Positions 15,117 to 22,281 of a stretch of 37,990 nt of DNA are shown one piece after another. Location of the stretch: NCBI GenBank assembly GCA_900551075.1, contig URVB01000035.1, positions 1-37,990 of the forward strand, given 5' to 3'. Each line of letters starts with the position of its first letter. Position 1 is the first letter of the stretch. The translations under genes and the position numbers were made by a program. The stretch comes from an uncultured Blautia sp. (GTDB lineage Bacteria > Bacillota > Clostridia > Lachnospirales > Lachnospiraceae). A model generated the notes under the pieces. That model was not told where the DNA came from. It worked only from the letters and a program-made list of their open reading frames with translations, and did not search any database.

Positions 15117-15800
15117 TTACATTGACATTCCCCCTATCGCATTGTCGTATAAAAATTGTTTCAGTTCCACATCATTGCCTGTAATATAGTAATCCAGAAG
15201 TAATGAATTAAACTGCTCCATATATTTATCTGTGACCGTCATAATGCCAGCTCCACAAGAAACCAGAATCTTGTTTGCAAGCATCAAACTGGTACGCTTA
15301 TTTCCATCCCAGAAAAACTGTCCTCTTGTTCCCCATGTAAAAATAACTAACGCTTTATCAGTAACAGAAGCATCCGTAATAGATAAAATAGTTTCCATCT
15401 CTTTTACTGTTTTTTCTTTTACTGTTTTTTCTTTTTCAGGAATTGGTGGCACATAGTCCGTTCCCGATATGCCGACTGTTCCTGTACGGAGCTTTCCCCA
15501 CTCAAGGGCTTCGTTCCTTGCAATATACTCATTCAGTTTGCACCAGTAATCAAAAGTTATTGCTGCCTTTACATTGCCTAACAGAAACTTCCATGCATCA
15601 CGCATATTTAGAATTGCCTGAATATCATCAAGCTGCACATCTGGCACATTCACACCATTTAATATCGTTTGGGTTTGAGGGAAAGTAACTGCCCTGTTTT
15701 CCATTTTCATTCCACAATATATATTCTCATCCCATTTCTTTTTTGCCAAAAATATACTTTGTTCTGGCGTTAAATGGAATTTATCCTTAAATTCAGGCAA
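15117..15800 (-). CDS. Fic-fold protein with substituted catalytic histidine
   Basis: Cytoplasmic protein of 227 residues. Fic enzymes transfer AMP or related groups from nucleotides to target proteins, using the motif HPFxxGNGR/K. Here the motif reads QFFWDGNKRT (161-170): the anion-binding DGNKR is intact, but the catalytic His is Gln161. The N-terminal part (TPEQ near 11, TQTILNGVNVP near 43, LNMRDAW near 64) and GIMTV after the motif are typical of a Fic subgroup I have seen in gut Firmicutes. The preferred start is TTG 15800, behind AAAGGTGGTGAAGG and 16 bases after the true DUF4160 stop. A 15-base tandem repeat duplicates EKTVK at about residues 123-134. It may be inactive in AMP transfer or use different chemistry. 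Confidence 0.8.
   Translation of the reverse strand: MPEFKDKFHLTPEQSIFLAKKKWDENIYCGMKMENRAVTFPQTQTILNGVNVPDVQLDDIQAILNMRDAWKFLLGNVKAAITFDYWCKLNEYIARNEALEWGKLRTGTVGISGTDYVPPIPEKEKTVKEKTVKEMETILSITDASVTDKALVIFTWGTRGQFFWDGNKRTSLMLANKILVSCGAGIMTVTDKYMEQFNSLLLDYYITGNDVELKQFLYDNAIGGMSM
15402..15431. repeat. Perfect 15-bp tandem duplication inside the Fic gene
   Basis: TTTTACTGTTTTTTC occurs twice without a gap (15402-15416 and 15417-15431). On the coding strand it adds a second EKTVK pentapeptide in the linker before the Fic core helix, keeping the frame. Confidence 0.9.
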
Positions 15801-15816
15801 TTTGCCTTCACCACCT

Positions 15817-16094
15817 TTAACAATAAAATTCAATCGTATCTGTAACAAAAAATTCTTTCCATTTATGACAAATAAGAAAAAACTGTGCAGATATAAACTC
15901 CATCATTCATTTAAATCTTTACTCGGAATCTTGCTTCCGTTGGTTGCAACAATGCACCCGCCCTTCTTCGTGAGCCAAATTTTAGTAGCATTGGGCGATG
16001 GTTTACCTTTAGAAACATGAACATGGATGGGTTCGCCTTTTTCATTAGACCAAAAATAGACGATATATCCACTTACCGTAAAAAGTCTAGGCAA
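15817..16094 (-). pseudogene. DUF4160 protein, frameshifted
   Basis: From TTG 16094 (GGAGG eight bases upstream, overlapping the previous gene) the product begins MPRLFTVSGYIVYFWSNE and continues with the DUF4160 hallmark EPIHVHVSKGKPS. The frame stops after KDLNE at 15903, but the family's C-terminal half (MEFISAQFF, LICHKWKEFF, TIEFYC) is perfectly readable in the next frame down to TAA 15817. One missing base in GAATGATGG explains it. DUF4160 genes often sit beside small partner genes in toxin-antitoxin-like pairs; the role is not established. Without correction the product is 63 instead of about 91 residues. A sequencing error or programmed shift cannot be excluded from a single sequence. 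Confidence 0.75.
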
Positions 16095-16356
16095 TCTGAA
16101 TCCCTCCGTTTTCCGCATACTTATATAGCAAATGTGCATTGCTGTGTAACAATTTCTCAAACATAGCCATCTCTTCGTCCGAATAACCTTTACGCTCTGT
16201 CCATTTATAGTCGGGCAGTTCACATCTTGCCGAATCAAAACCGTTTTCGGTTGGACGTTCAAAATTTACAATCACCTTTTTCTGTCCATCTTTTTCAATA
16301 ATTTGAGAATGAACGATTTCTGTTTCATCTGCCAGCGTCATGTATGGATACATCAT
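16087..16356 (-). CDS. Conserved small protein, partner of the DUF4160/Fic cassette
   Basis: Cytoplasmic, acidic, 89 residues, with a GAGAGGTG ribosome-binding site. Sequence features: an N-terminal MMYPYMTLADETEIVHSQ, a beta-type segment KVIVNFERP, and a helical C-terminal half (YSDEEMAMFEKLLHSNAHLL). No enzyme motif. Its stop overlaps the DUF4160 start by 8 bases, so the two are translationally coupled, and it is the promoter-proximal gene, the usual antitoxin position. The pairing of a small acidic protein with DUF4160 resembles DUF2442/DUF4160 modules, but I cannot assign this protein to DUF2442 by eye. Confidence 0.7.
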   Translation of the reverse strand: MMYPYMTLADETEIVHSQIIEKDGQKKVIVNFERPTENGFDSARCELPDYKWTERKGYSDEEMAMFEKLLHSNAHLLYKYAENGGIQIA

Positions 16357-16380
16357 ATATTTTCACCTCTCTCCCGTGCA

Positions 16381-16396
16381 ATTGTCTCCGGACAAT
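16381..16396 (-). promoter_or_regulatory. Inverted repeat upstream of the cassette, possible operator
   Basis: ATTGTC-TCCG-GACAAT is a 6+6 inverted repeat 24 bases upstream of the first cassette gene. Toxin-antitoxin operons are often autoregulated through such sites; it could equally be a small mRNA hairpin near the ribosome-binding site. Confidence 0.35.
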
Positions 16397-16506
16397 CCCC
16401 TTTAGCCAAAAATTTTTGCCCCAATAATTGAGGGTTTCCAAACACGAATTTATCAATAAAATCATAGTTTTATCGACAAAACAGCGTTTTCGGCTCTTGT
16501 GAGGGT

Positions 16507-16557
16507 AAAAAATAAGACCCTATACTATGGTTTCCCATAGTACAAGGTCTGTATTTT
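16507..16557 (-). terminator. Terminator after ppdK
   Basis: On the minus strand a long stem (arms AAAATACAGACCTTGTACTATGG and its near-complement) is closed by a GAAA tetraloop and ends in TATTTTTT. The inner 8 bp around the loop are perfect, with small internal loops below. It lies about 60 bases past the ppdK stop. Confidence 0.85.
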
Positions 16558-16614
16558 AGGGTAAATTTTTCAGGCTATTTTGCGCTGCCTTTTAACACAA
16601 TCCAACCCTAAAGG

Positions 16615-19239
16615 CTATTTATTGTTAATAGCCGCCTGTGCTGCTGCAAGACGCGCAATCGGAACGCGGAATGGTGAGCAGGATACGTAGTCTAAGCCAA
16701 TCTTATGGCAGAATTCTACGGATGTCGGGTCGCCGCCATGCTCGCCGCAGATACCGATATGCATATTCGGGTTCACCGGTTTGCCTAACTTAATAGCCAT
16801 TTCCATTAACTTGCCAACGCCGGTCTGATCAAGCTTGGCGAATGGGTCGTTTTCAAATATCTTAGCATCATAGTAAGCATTCAGGAATTTACCGGCATCA
16901 TCACGGGAGAAGCCGTAAGTCATCTGAGTCAGGTCGTTTGTACCGAAGCAGAAGAAATCTGCTTCTTTTGCGATTTCATCAGCGGTCAGAGCTGCTCTTG
17001 GAATCTCGATCATGGTACCAACTTCATATTTCAGATCAGAACCTGCTGCTGCGATTTCAGCATCCGCTGTCTCAACAACAAACTTCTTCACATATTTCAG
17101 CTCTTTGATATCGCCAACAAGCGGAATCATAATCTCAGGCTTGATGTTCCAGTCAGCGTGAGCTTTTTTCACATTGATTGCAGCACGGATAACGGCAGTT
17201 GTCTGCATCTTAGCAATTTCCGGATAGGTCACTGCCAGACGGCATCCACGATGACCCATCATCGGGTTAAACTCTACCAGAGACTCAATAACTGTCTTAA
17301 TTTCTTCTACAGTCTTACCCTGAGCTTCAGCCAGCTTCTGGATATCTTCTTCTTCAGTCGGAACGAACTCATGAAGAGGCGGATCCAGGAAACGGATAGT
17401 AACCGGGTTGCCTTCCAGTGCTTCAAAGAGACCTTCGAAGTCTTCCTGCTGATATGGAAGAACCTTTTCAAGTGCTTTTTCTCTTTCCTCTGCAGTTGTG
17501 GAGCAGATCATTTCACGGAATGCATCAATACGTCCCTCTCCAAAGAACATATGCTCCGTACGGCACAGGCCAATACCTTCTGCACCCAGTTCCACAGCCT
17601 TCTTAGCGTCAGCCGGAGTATCTGCATTTGTACGAACCTTCAGGGTTCTGTATTTGTCTGCCCAAGCCATGATACGACCAAACTCACCGGCAATTGTAGC
17701 ATCTACGGTCGGGATAATTCCGTCATAGATATTACCTGTTGTACCATCAATGGAAATGCAGTCGCCTTCATGGAATTCCTTGCCTGCCAATGTGAATTTC
17801 TTATTTTCTTCATCCATAGCGATTTCGCTGCAGCCGGATACACAGCACTCACCCATACCACGGGCAACTACTGCTGCATGAGAAGTCATACCGCCGCGTA
17901 CTGTCAGGATACCCTGTGCGGACTTCATACCTGTAATATCTTCCGGAGATGTCTCCAGACGAACCAGAACAACCTTTTCGCCTCTTGCTGCCCATTCTAC
18001 TGCATCATCTGCCGTAAATACTACCTTACCGCAAGCTGCACCGGGAGAAGCGCCAAGGCCCTTACCAATCGGGGTTGCAGCCTTTAATGCAGTTGCGTCA
18101 AACTGCGGATGCAGTAAGGTATCAAGGTTACGTGGCTCGATCATTGCCACTGCTTCTTCTTCTGTTCTCATTCCTTCGTCTACCAGATCACAGGCGATCT
18201 TCAGAGCTGCCTGAGCAGTTCTCTTACCGTTACGTGTCTGAAGCATATACAGCTTACCGTGCTCTACGGTAAACTCCATATCCTGCATATCTCTGTAGTG
18301 TTTTTCAAGAGTATTGCAAACCTCTTTGAACTGTACAAATGCTTCCGGGAACTTCTGCTCCATTTCGGAAATATGCATAGGAGTACGAACGCCGGCTACA
18401 ACGTCCTCGCCCTGCGCATTAGTCAGGAATTCTCCAAAAAGTCCGTTCTGGCCAGTTGCAGGGTCACGGGTAAATGCAACACCTGTACCACAGTCATCAC
18501 CCATGTTTCCAAATGCCATCATCTGAACGTTAACAGCGGTTCCCCAGGAATACGGGATATCGTTGTCACGACGGTAAACATTTGCACGCGGGTTGTCCCA
18601 GGAACGGAATACAGCCTTGATAGCTCCCATCAACTGTTCCTTCGGATCAGCCGGGAAATCCTTGCCGATTTTTTCTTTATATTCAGCTTTGAACTGGTTA
18701 GCAAGCTCTTTCAGGTCATCTGCAGTCAGCTCAACGTCCTGTGTAACGCCTCTGTCTGCTTTCATTTTATCGATGAGCTCTTCAAAGTATTTCTTACCAA
18801 CTTCCATAACTACGTCAGAATACATCTGAATGAATCTTCTGTAGCAGTCCCAGGCCCAGCGGGGATTGCCGGATCCTGCAGCCAATACTTCTACTACTTC
18901 TTCATTTAAACCAAGGTTCAGGATGGTATCCATCATACCCGGCATAGATGCTCTCGCACCAGAACGAACGGAAACAAGCAGAGGATTTTCTTTGTCACCG
19001 AATTTCTTTCCGGTAACTCCTTCCATTTTGGTGATTGCTTCCATGATCTGACCCATGATTTCATCATTGATCTGTCTGCCATCTTCATAGTACTGAGTAC
19101 AAGCTTCTGTTGTAATTGTGAAGCCCTGTGGTACCGGAAGACCCAGTGCAGTCATTTCAGCAAGGTTTGCGCCTTTACCACCCAGAAGGTTTCTCATGGT
19201 TGCGTTACCTTCTGTAAACATGTAAACCCATTTTGCCAT
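16615..19239 (-). CDS. ppdK: Pyruvate, phosphate dikinase
   Basis: Cytoplasmic enzyme of 874 residues interconverting pyruvate + ATP + Pi and PEP + AMP + PPi; in anaerobes it often replaces or reverses pyruvate kinase. Domains in order: ATP-grasp nucleotide-binding part (GGKGANLAEMTALGLPVPQGF at the start, RSGARASMPGMMDT), central phosphohistidine domain with GGMTSHAAVVARGMG containing the carrier His, and C-terminal TIM barrel with GTNDLTQMTYG and the catalytic Cys in GICGEHGGDP. Full length and intact. The start at 19239 has AGGAGG and gives the standard MAKWVYMF N-terminus; the frame opens earlier without signals. It has its own promoter and terminator. Its pairing with PPi-dependent phosphofructokinase just upstream indicates PPi-economical glycolysis, notable because the pyruvate kinase gene in this window is broken. 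Confidence 0.97.
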   Translation of the reverse strand: MAKWVYMFTEGNATMRNLLGGKGANLAEMTALGLPVPQGFTITTEACTQYYEDGRQINDEIMGQIMEAITKMEGVTGKKFGDKENPLLVSVRSGARASMPGMMDTILNLGLNEEVVEVLAAGSGNPRWAWDCYRRFIQMYSDVVMEVGKKYFEELIDKMKADRGVTQDVELTADDLKELANQFKAEYKEKIGKDFPADPKEQLMGAIKAVFRSWDNPRANVYRRDNDIPYSWGTAVNVQMMAFGNMGDDCGTGVAFTRDPATGQNGLFGEFLTNAQGEDVVAGVRTPMHISEMEQKFPEAFVQFKEVCNTLEKHYRDMQDMEFTVEHGKLYMLQTRNGKRTAQAALKIACDLVDEGMRTEEEAVAMIEPRNLDTLLHPQFDATALKAATPIGKGLGASPGAACGKVVFTADDAVEWAARGEKVVLVRLETSPEDITGMKSAQGILTVRGGMTSHAAVVARGMGECCVSGCSEIAMDEENKKFTLAGKEFHEGDCISIDGTTGNIYDGIIPTVDATIAGEFGRIMAWADKYRTLKVRTNADTPADAKKAVELGAEGIGLCRTEHMFFGEGRIDAFREMICSTTAEEREKALEKVLPYQQEDFEGLFEALEGNPVTIRFLDPPLHEFVPTEEEDIQKLAEAQGKTVEEIKTVIESLVEFNPMMGHRGCRLAVTYPEIAKMQTTAVIRAAINVKKAHADWNIKPEIMIPLVGDIKELKYVKKFVVETADAEIAAAGSDLKYEVGTMIEIPRAALTADEIAKEADFFCFGTNDLTQMTYGFSRDDAGKFLNAYYDAKIFENDPFAKLDQTGVGKLMEMAIKLGKPVNPNMHIGICGEHGGDPTSVEFCHKIGLDYVSCSPFRVPIARLAAAQAAINNK

Positions 19240-19302
19240 TTTACACTTTCCTCCTATTATTGTTCTTTTCACATAAAAATTATGTCTTATACGCACATAA
19301 TC

Positions 19303-19331
19303 ATTTTAATTAGTTCTTATCAAATAGTCAA
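19303..19331 (-). promoter_or_regulatory. Sigma-A promoter of ppdK
   Basis: On the minus strand -35 TTGACT (19326-19331), 17-base spacer, -10 TAAAAT (19303-19308), about 65 bases before the ppdK start. Confidence 0.75.
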
Positions 19332-19382
19332 GGTAAAACTGGGAAAAAGGGGAAAAACTTTGAGGTCGCTCCCAAAACGATA

Positions 19383-19412
19383 ACAGGGATACGTCCCCCA
19401 ACGTATCCCTGT
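19383..19412 (-). terminator. Terminator after the phosphofructokinase gene
   Basis: A perfect 12-bp stem ACAGGGATACGT/ACGTATCCCTGT with a 6-base loop lies about 40 bases after the stop at 19450. The T-run after it is short and interrupted (TATCGTTTT). Confidence 0.75.
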
Positions 19413-19449
19413 ACCCCATATGCTTCTCCAAAAGCATTCTATCCTTTGG

Positions 19450-20700
19450 TTATCTTCTCTTTTTTAAATTTAAAACCAGATGTCTTGGAAGACCATTTAC
19501 CATAATCGGCTGATAATCCCCCTGAATCAGCGGTTTGATATAATCAAGGAAATCCTTTGTCACATAAGTGGCATCCTTGTTCATCCAGTTTCTCGGAACG
19601 AGCTTCTCTTCATTTGCGATGCGGTGAACGTCATAAATTCCGGTAGAAGCCATATACGGATCGTCAGAAACGCGGTCAATAACAACCATCTTACCGGTAT
19701 CGCCTTCATCAGCAGCCTTGACAGCGGCGCCGCCAACCATCATGGCCTCATCAATGTCCGTACGGGAAGCCATATGAGAGGCGCATCTCTGAAGAGTAGA
19801 AAGCTCAACTGCCCTGGTCTTGCATCCGCACTCTGCCGCAAGGAAGTTTGCCAAATAGGTGGCAGTTCCCTGAAGCTGTTTGTGCCCGAAGGCATCTACA
19901 TAATCCCCGACGCTTCCCAGCTCGCAGACATAACGGCCATCTGCCAGCTTAATTCCCTCAGAAACGGCAATCACAATGGAAGACTTCTTTTTCAGAAGAT
20001 CCTTTACCTTGACAAGGAACTTATCCACGTCAAACGGAACCTCCGGCAGATAGATCAGATCCGGTCCGTCGCAGTCCTCCGTTTTCGCAAGTGCGGTGGC
20101 TCCTGTCAGCCAGCCTGCATTACGTCCCATAATCTCCATTATGGTGATCATGTTTTTCTTGTATGTAAGTCCCTCCGCATCCCGGATGGCCTCCTTGGTG
20201 GATGCTGCAATATATTTAGCTGCGCTTCCGAAACCAGGTGTATGGTCTGTCAGCGCCAGGTCATTATCAATTGTTTTCGGGCAGCCGATAAATTTCTGTG
20301 TCTGTCCTGTCAGAATCGCATAGTCAGAAAGCTTCTTGATGGTATCCATAGAATCATTTCCGCCGATATAAATCAAGGTGTCGATCTCAAGCTTCTTGAG
20401 AATCTCGAATAATTTCTCATAAATTGCTTTGTCCTCATGGATTTCCGGTAGCTTGAAACGGCAGGAGCCAAGAAAAGCGGACGGCGTTCTCTTCAAAAGC
20501 TCAATATCCAACTCCGAATGAATCTGGGTAGATAAATCAATGTATTCTTCATCTAATAATCCCTGAATGCCGTGAAGCATTCCGTAAACTTTGTCAAAGC
20601 CTCTCTCAATAGCATTCTTATAAACACCCGCTAAACTGGAATTGATAACGGAAGTAGGACCTCCGGACTGTCCCACGATGATGTTTCTTTTTTTTGCCAT
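19450..20700 (-). CDS. pfp: Diphosphate-dependent 6-phosphofructokinase
   Basis: Cytoplasmic glycolytic enzyme of 416 residues phosphorylating fructose 6-phosphate. The N-terminal motif GQSGGPTSVIN, IYIGGNDSMDT around residue 100 and the substrate motif PKTIDNDL are clear. GGND in place of the GGDGS of ATP-dependent enzymes marks the PPi-dependent type, which is reversible. MGRNAGWLTG and the later IAVSEGI are also family features. The start at 20700 has AGAGGAGG and a strong promoter; an earlier in-frame start has no ribosome-binding site. It precedes ppdK, which makes PPi, so the two enzymes would couple the PPi pool at both ends of glycolysis. Confidence 0.93.
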   Translation of the reverse strand: MAKKRNIIVGQSGGPTSVINSSLAGVYKNAIERGFDKVYGMLHGIQGLLDEEYIDLSTQIHSELDIELLKRTPSAFLGSCRFKLPEIHEDKAIYEKLFEILKKLEIDTLIYIGGNDSMDTIKKLSDYAILTGQTQKFIGCPKTIDNDLALTDHTPGFGSAAKYIAASTKEAIRDAEGLTYKKNMITIMEIMGRNAGWLTGATALAKTEDCDGPDLIYLPEVPFDVDKFLVKVKDLLKKKSSIVIAVSEGIKLADGRYVCELGSVGDYVDAFGHKQLQGTATYLANFLAAECGCKTRAVELSTLQRCASHMASRTDIDEAMMVGGAAVKAADEGDTGKMVVIDRVSDDPYMASTGIYDVHRIANEEKLVPRNWMNKDATYVTKDFLDYIKPLIQGDYQPIMVNGLPRHLVLNLKKRR

Positions 20701-20744
20701 AATCTTTTCCTCCTCTAATTCACTAAAACGGTCTATAATTATCC

Positions 20745-20773
20745 ATCTTAACAAAATATCGACCCAAAGTCAA
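20745..20773 (-). promoter_or_regulatory. Sigma-A promoter of the phosphofructokinase gene
   Basis: On the minus strand -35 TTGACT (20768-20773), 17-base spacer, -10 TAAGAT (20745-20750), 45 bases before the ATG at 20700. Confidence 0.75.
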
Positions 20774-20800
20774 TAAAAATTTGTAGAATTTTGCCTAAAG

Positions 20801-21020
20801 TATGAACCATTTATGATAATGTCCCAGTATACCACAAACGAAAATGTCCCAAAGTGTGATATAATAACCTCCTACGAAGGGAGGAGATATTACCAGAAAA
20901 GTGGCTCTTACTATGGATGCACAGAGAAAATATGAAGTAATTAAGAAACTGGTTGATGAGAATGGCAATAAGGGGCAGCATGCTGGTTCAGATGGATCCG
21001 ATCCAACCTGTCCATACTGA
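20801..21020 (+). mobile_element. Remnant of an insertion sequence: left end and transposase N-terminus
   Basis: The only plus-strand coding trace of substance. Two AATGTCCCA repeats (20818-20826, 20843-20851) and an extended -10 TGATATAAT lead to GGGAGGAG and a frame reading TRKVALTMDAQRKYEVIKKL from about 20892. This resembles the start of helix-turn-helix transposases common in gut Firmicutes (ISNCY-type in my recollection). After VDENGNK the homology stops; the frame runs on 16 unrelated codons to TGA 21020. The expected ATG start is ATT here. It lies 7 bases from the GH1 3' end and next to the phosphofructokinase promoter, so it may mark the border of the accessory locus. The family name is tentative. 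Confidence 0.6.
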
Positions 21021-21027
21021 CGGTATC

Positions 21028-22266
21028 TCAATAAACGGATATATCGTTTACATCCGTTACACTTTTTCCGTTTGTCTCAATGACCTTTTTGTACCAGCCA
21101 AAACTCTTTTTACGGTAACGGTTCAATGTACCGCTGCCGTCGTCATGTCTGTCCACGTAGATAAATCCGTAGCGCTTTTTAAGTTCTGCGGATGAAGCGC
21201 TTACCAGATCAATACAGCCCCATGTCGTATAGCCCATAAGCTCCACGCCATCTTCAATGGCTTCTCCCATTTCTCTGATATGGTCACGTAGATACGCAAT
21301 CCGGTAATCATCATTAACAGTTAGATTACCGTTCTCATCTTCTTCCGGTTCATCAACAGCCCCAAGACCATTCTCTACAATAAATAATGGTTTCTGATAT
21401 CTGTCCCACAAAGTATTCAGTACATAGCGCAGACCTTTTGCATCAATCTGCCATCCCCATTCACTGGATTTCAGATAAGGATTTGGCACTCCGCCAAGTA
21501 GATTGCCCTCACCTCGTATGTTTTTTTCCGGATCAGCAGTGGCGCACACACTGACATAGTAACTGAAAGAAACAAAATCAACGGTATTTTTTAATATTTC
21601 CTTATCTTCCTGGGTTATATGCAGTTTAATCTCATTTTCCTTAAAATAGCGTATAGCATAACCGGGATAATCCCCCCTCACATGCACATCCGCAAACATC
21701 ATGTTTTTGTGATCCTGCTCCATTGCTGCCAGTACATCCTTTGGATCCGGTGTGAGTGGATACACTGGCATGCTTAGAATCATACATCCAATCTGAAAAT
21801 CCGAATTAATTTCGTGACCGATCTTCGTCGCCCACGCACTTGCCACCAGTTCATGGTGTACTGCCTGATACAACTGTGTCTGTGTCAATTCTTCCTTAGG
21901 AGTATTGATACCGCCGCTCATAAACGGTGACTCCAGAATGGAATTGATTTCATTAAACGTAAGCCAGTATTTTACCTTATCTTTATAACGGTTGAATACA
22001 ACTGTCACATACCGCTTATAGAATTCAATCATCTTTGGATTAACCCAGCCATCATAGTTTTCGGCCAGATAAAGTGGTGTCTCATAGTGAGATAATGTTA
22101 CCAATGGCTCTATACCATATTTCAGGCATTCGTCAAATAAATCATCATAAAATCTCAGGCCTTTTTCATTTGGCTCCATTTCATCACCCTTAGGAAAAAT
22201 ACGGCTCCAGGCTATGGAAGTCCGAAACACCTTATAACCTATCTCTGCAAATAGTTTAATATCCTC
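21028..22266 (-). pseudogene. bglA: GH1 6-phospho-beta-glucosidase, N-terminus missing
   Basis: Homology to BglA/AscB-type GH1 enzymes, which hydrolyse 6-phospho-beta-glucosides to glucose 6-phosphate and aglycone, begins abruptly at about 22266 (EDIKLFAEIGYK). It continues through FRTSIAWSRIFPKG, the acid/base Glu in TFNEIN, SFSYYVS, GWQIDAKGLRY, and the nucleophile Glu in FIVENGLG, to RKKSFGWYKKVI. About 75 N-terminal residues, with the first barrel strand and part of the sugar site, are absent. The first usable start is GTG 22230 (401 codons including the stop). The break lies 16 bases after the ene-reductase stop, so a deletion joined the two genes. Likely inactive. The remaining motifs are uncorrupted, so the loss may be recent. 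Confidence 0.85.
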
Positions 22267-22281
22267 CTATTTTCCTTATTT

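Noticed and set aside
17158..18087. Long plus-strand frame (309 codons) opposite ppdK.
   Set aside because: It is the antisense shadow of a strongly conserved gene, Cys/Ser-rich nonsense sequence without a start signal.
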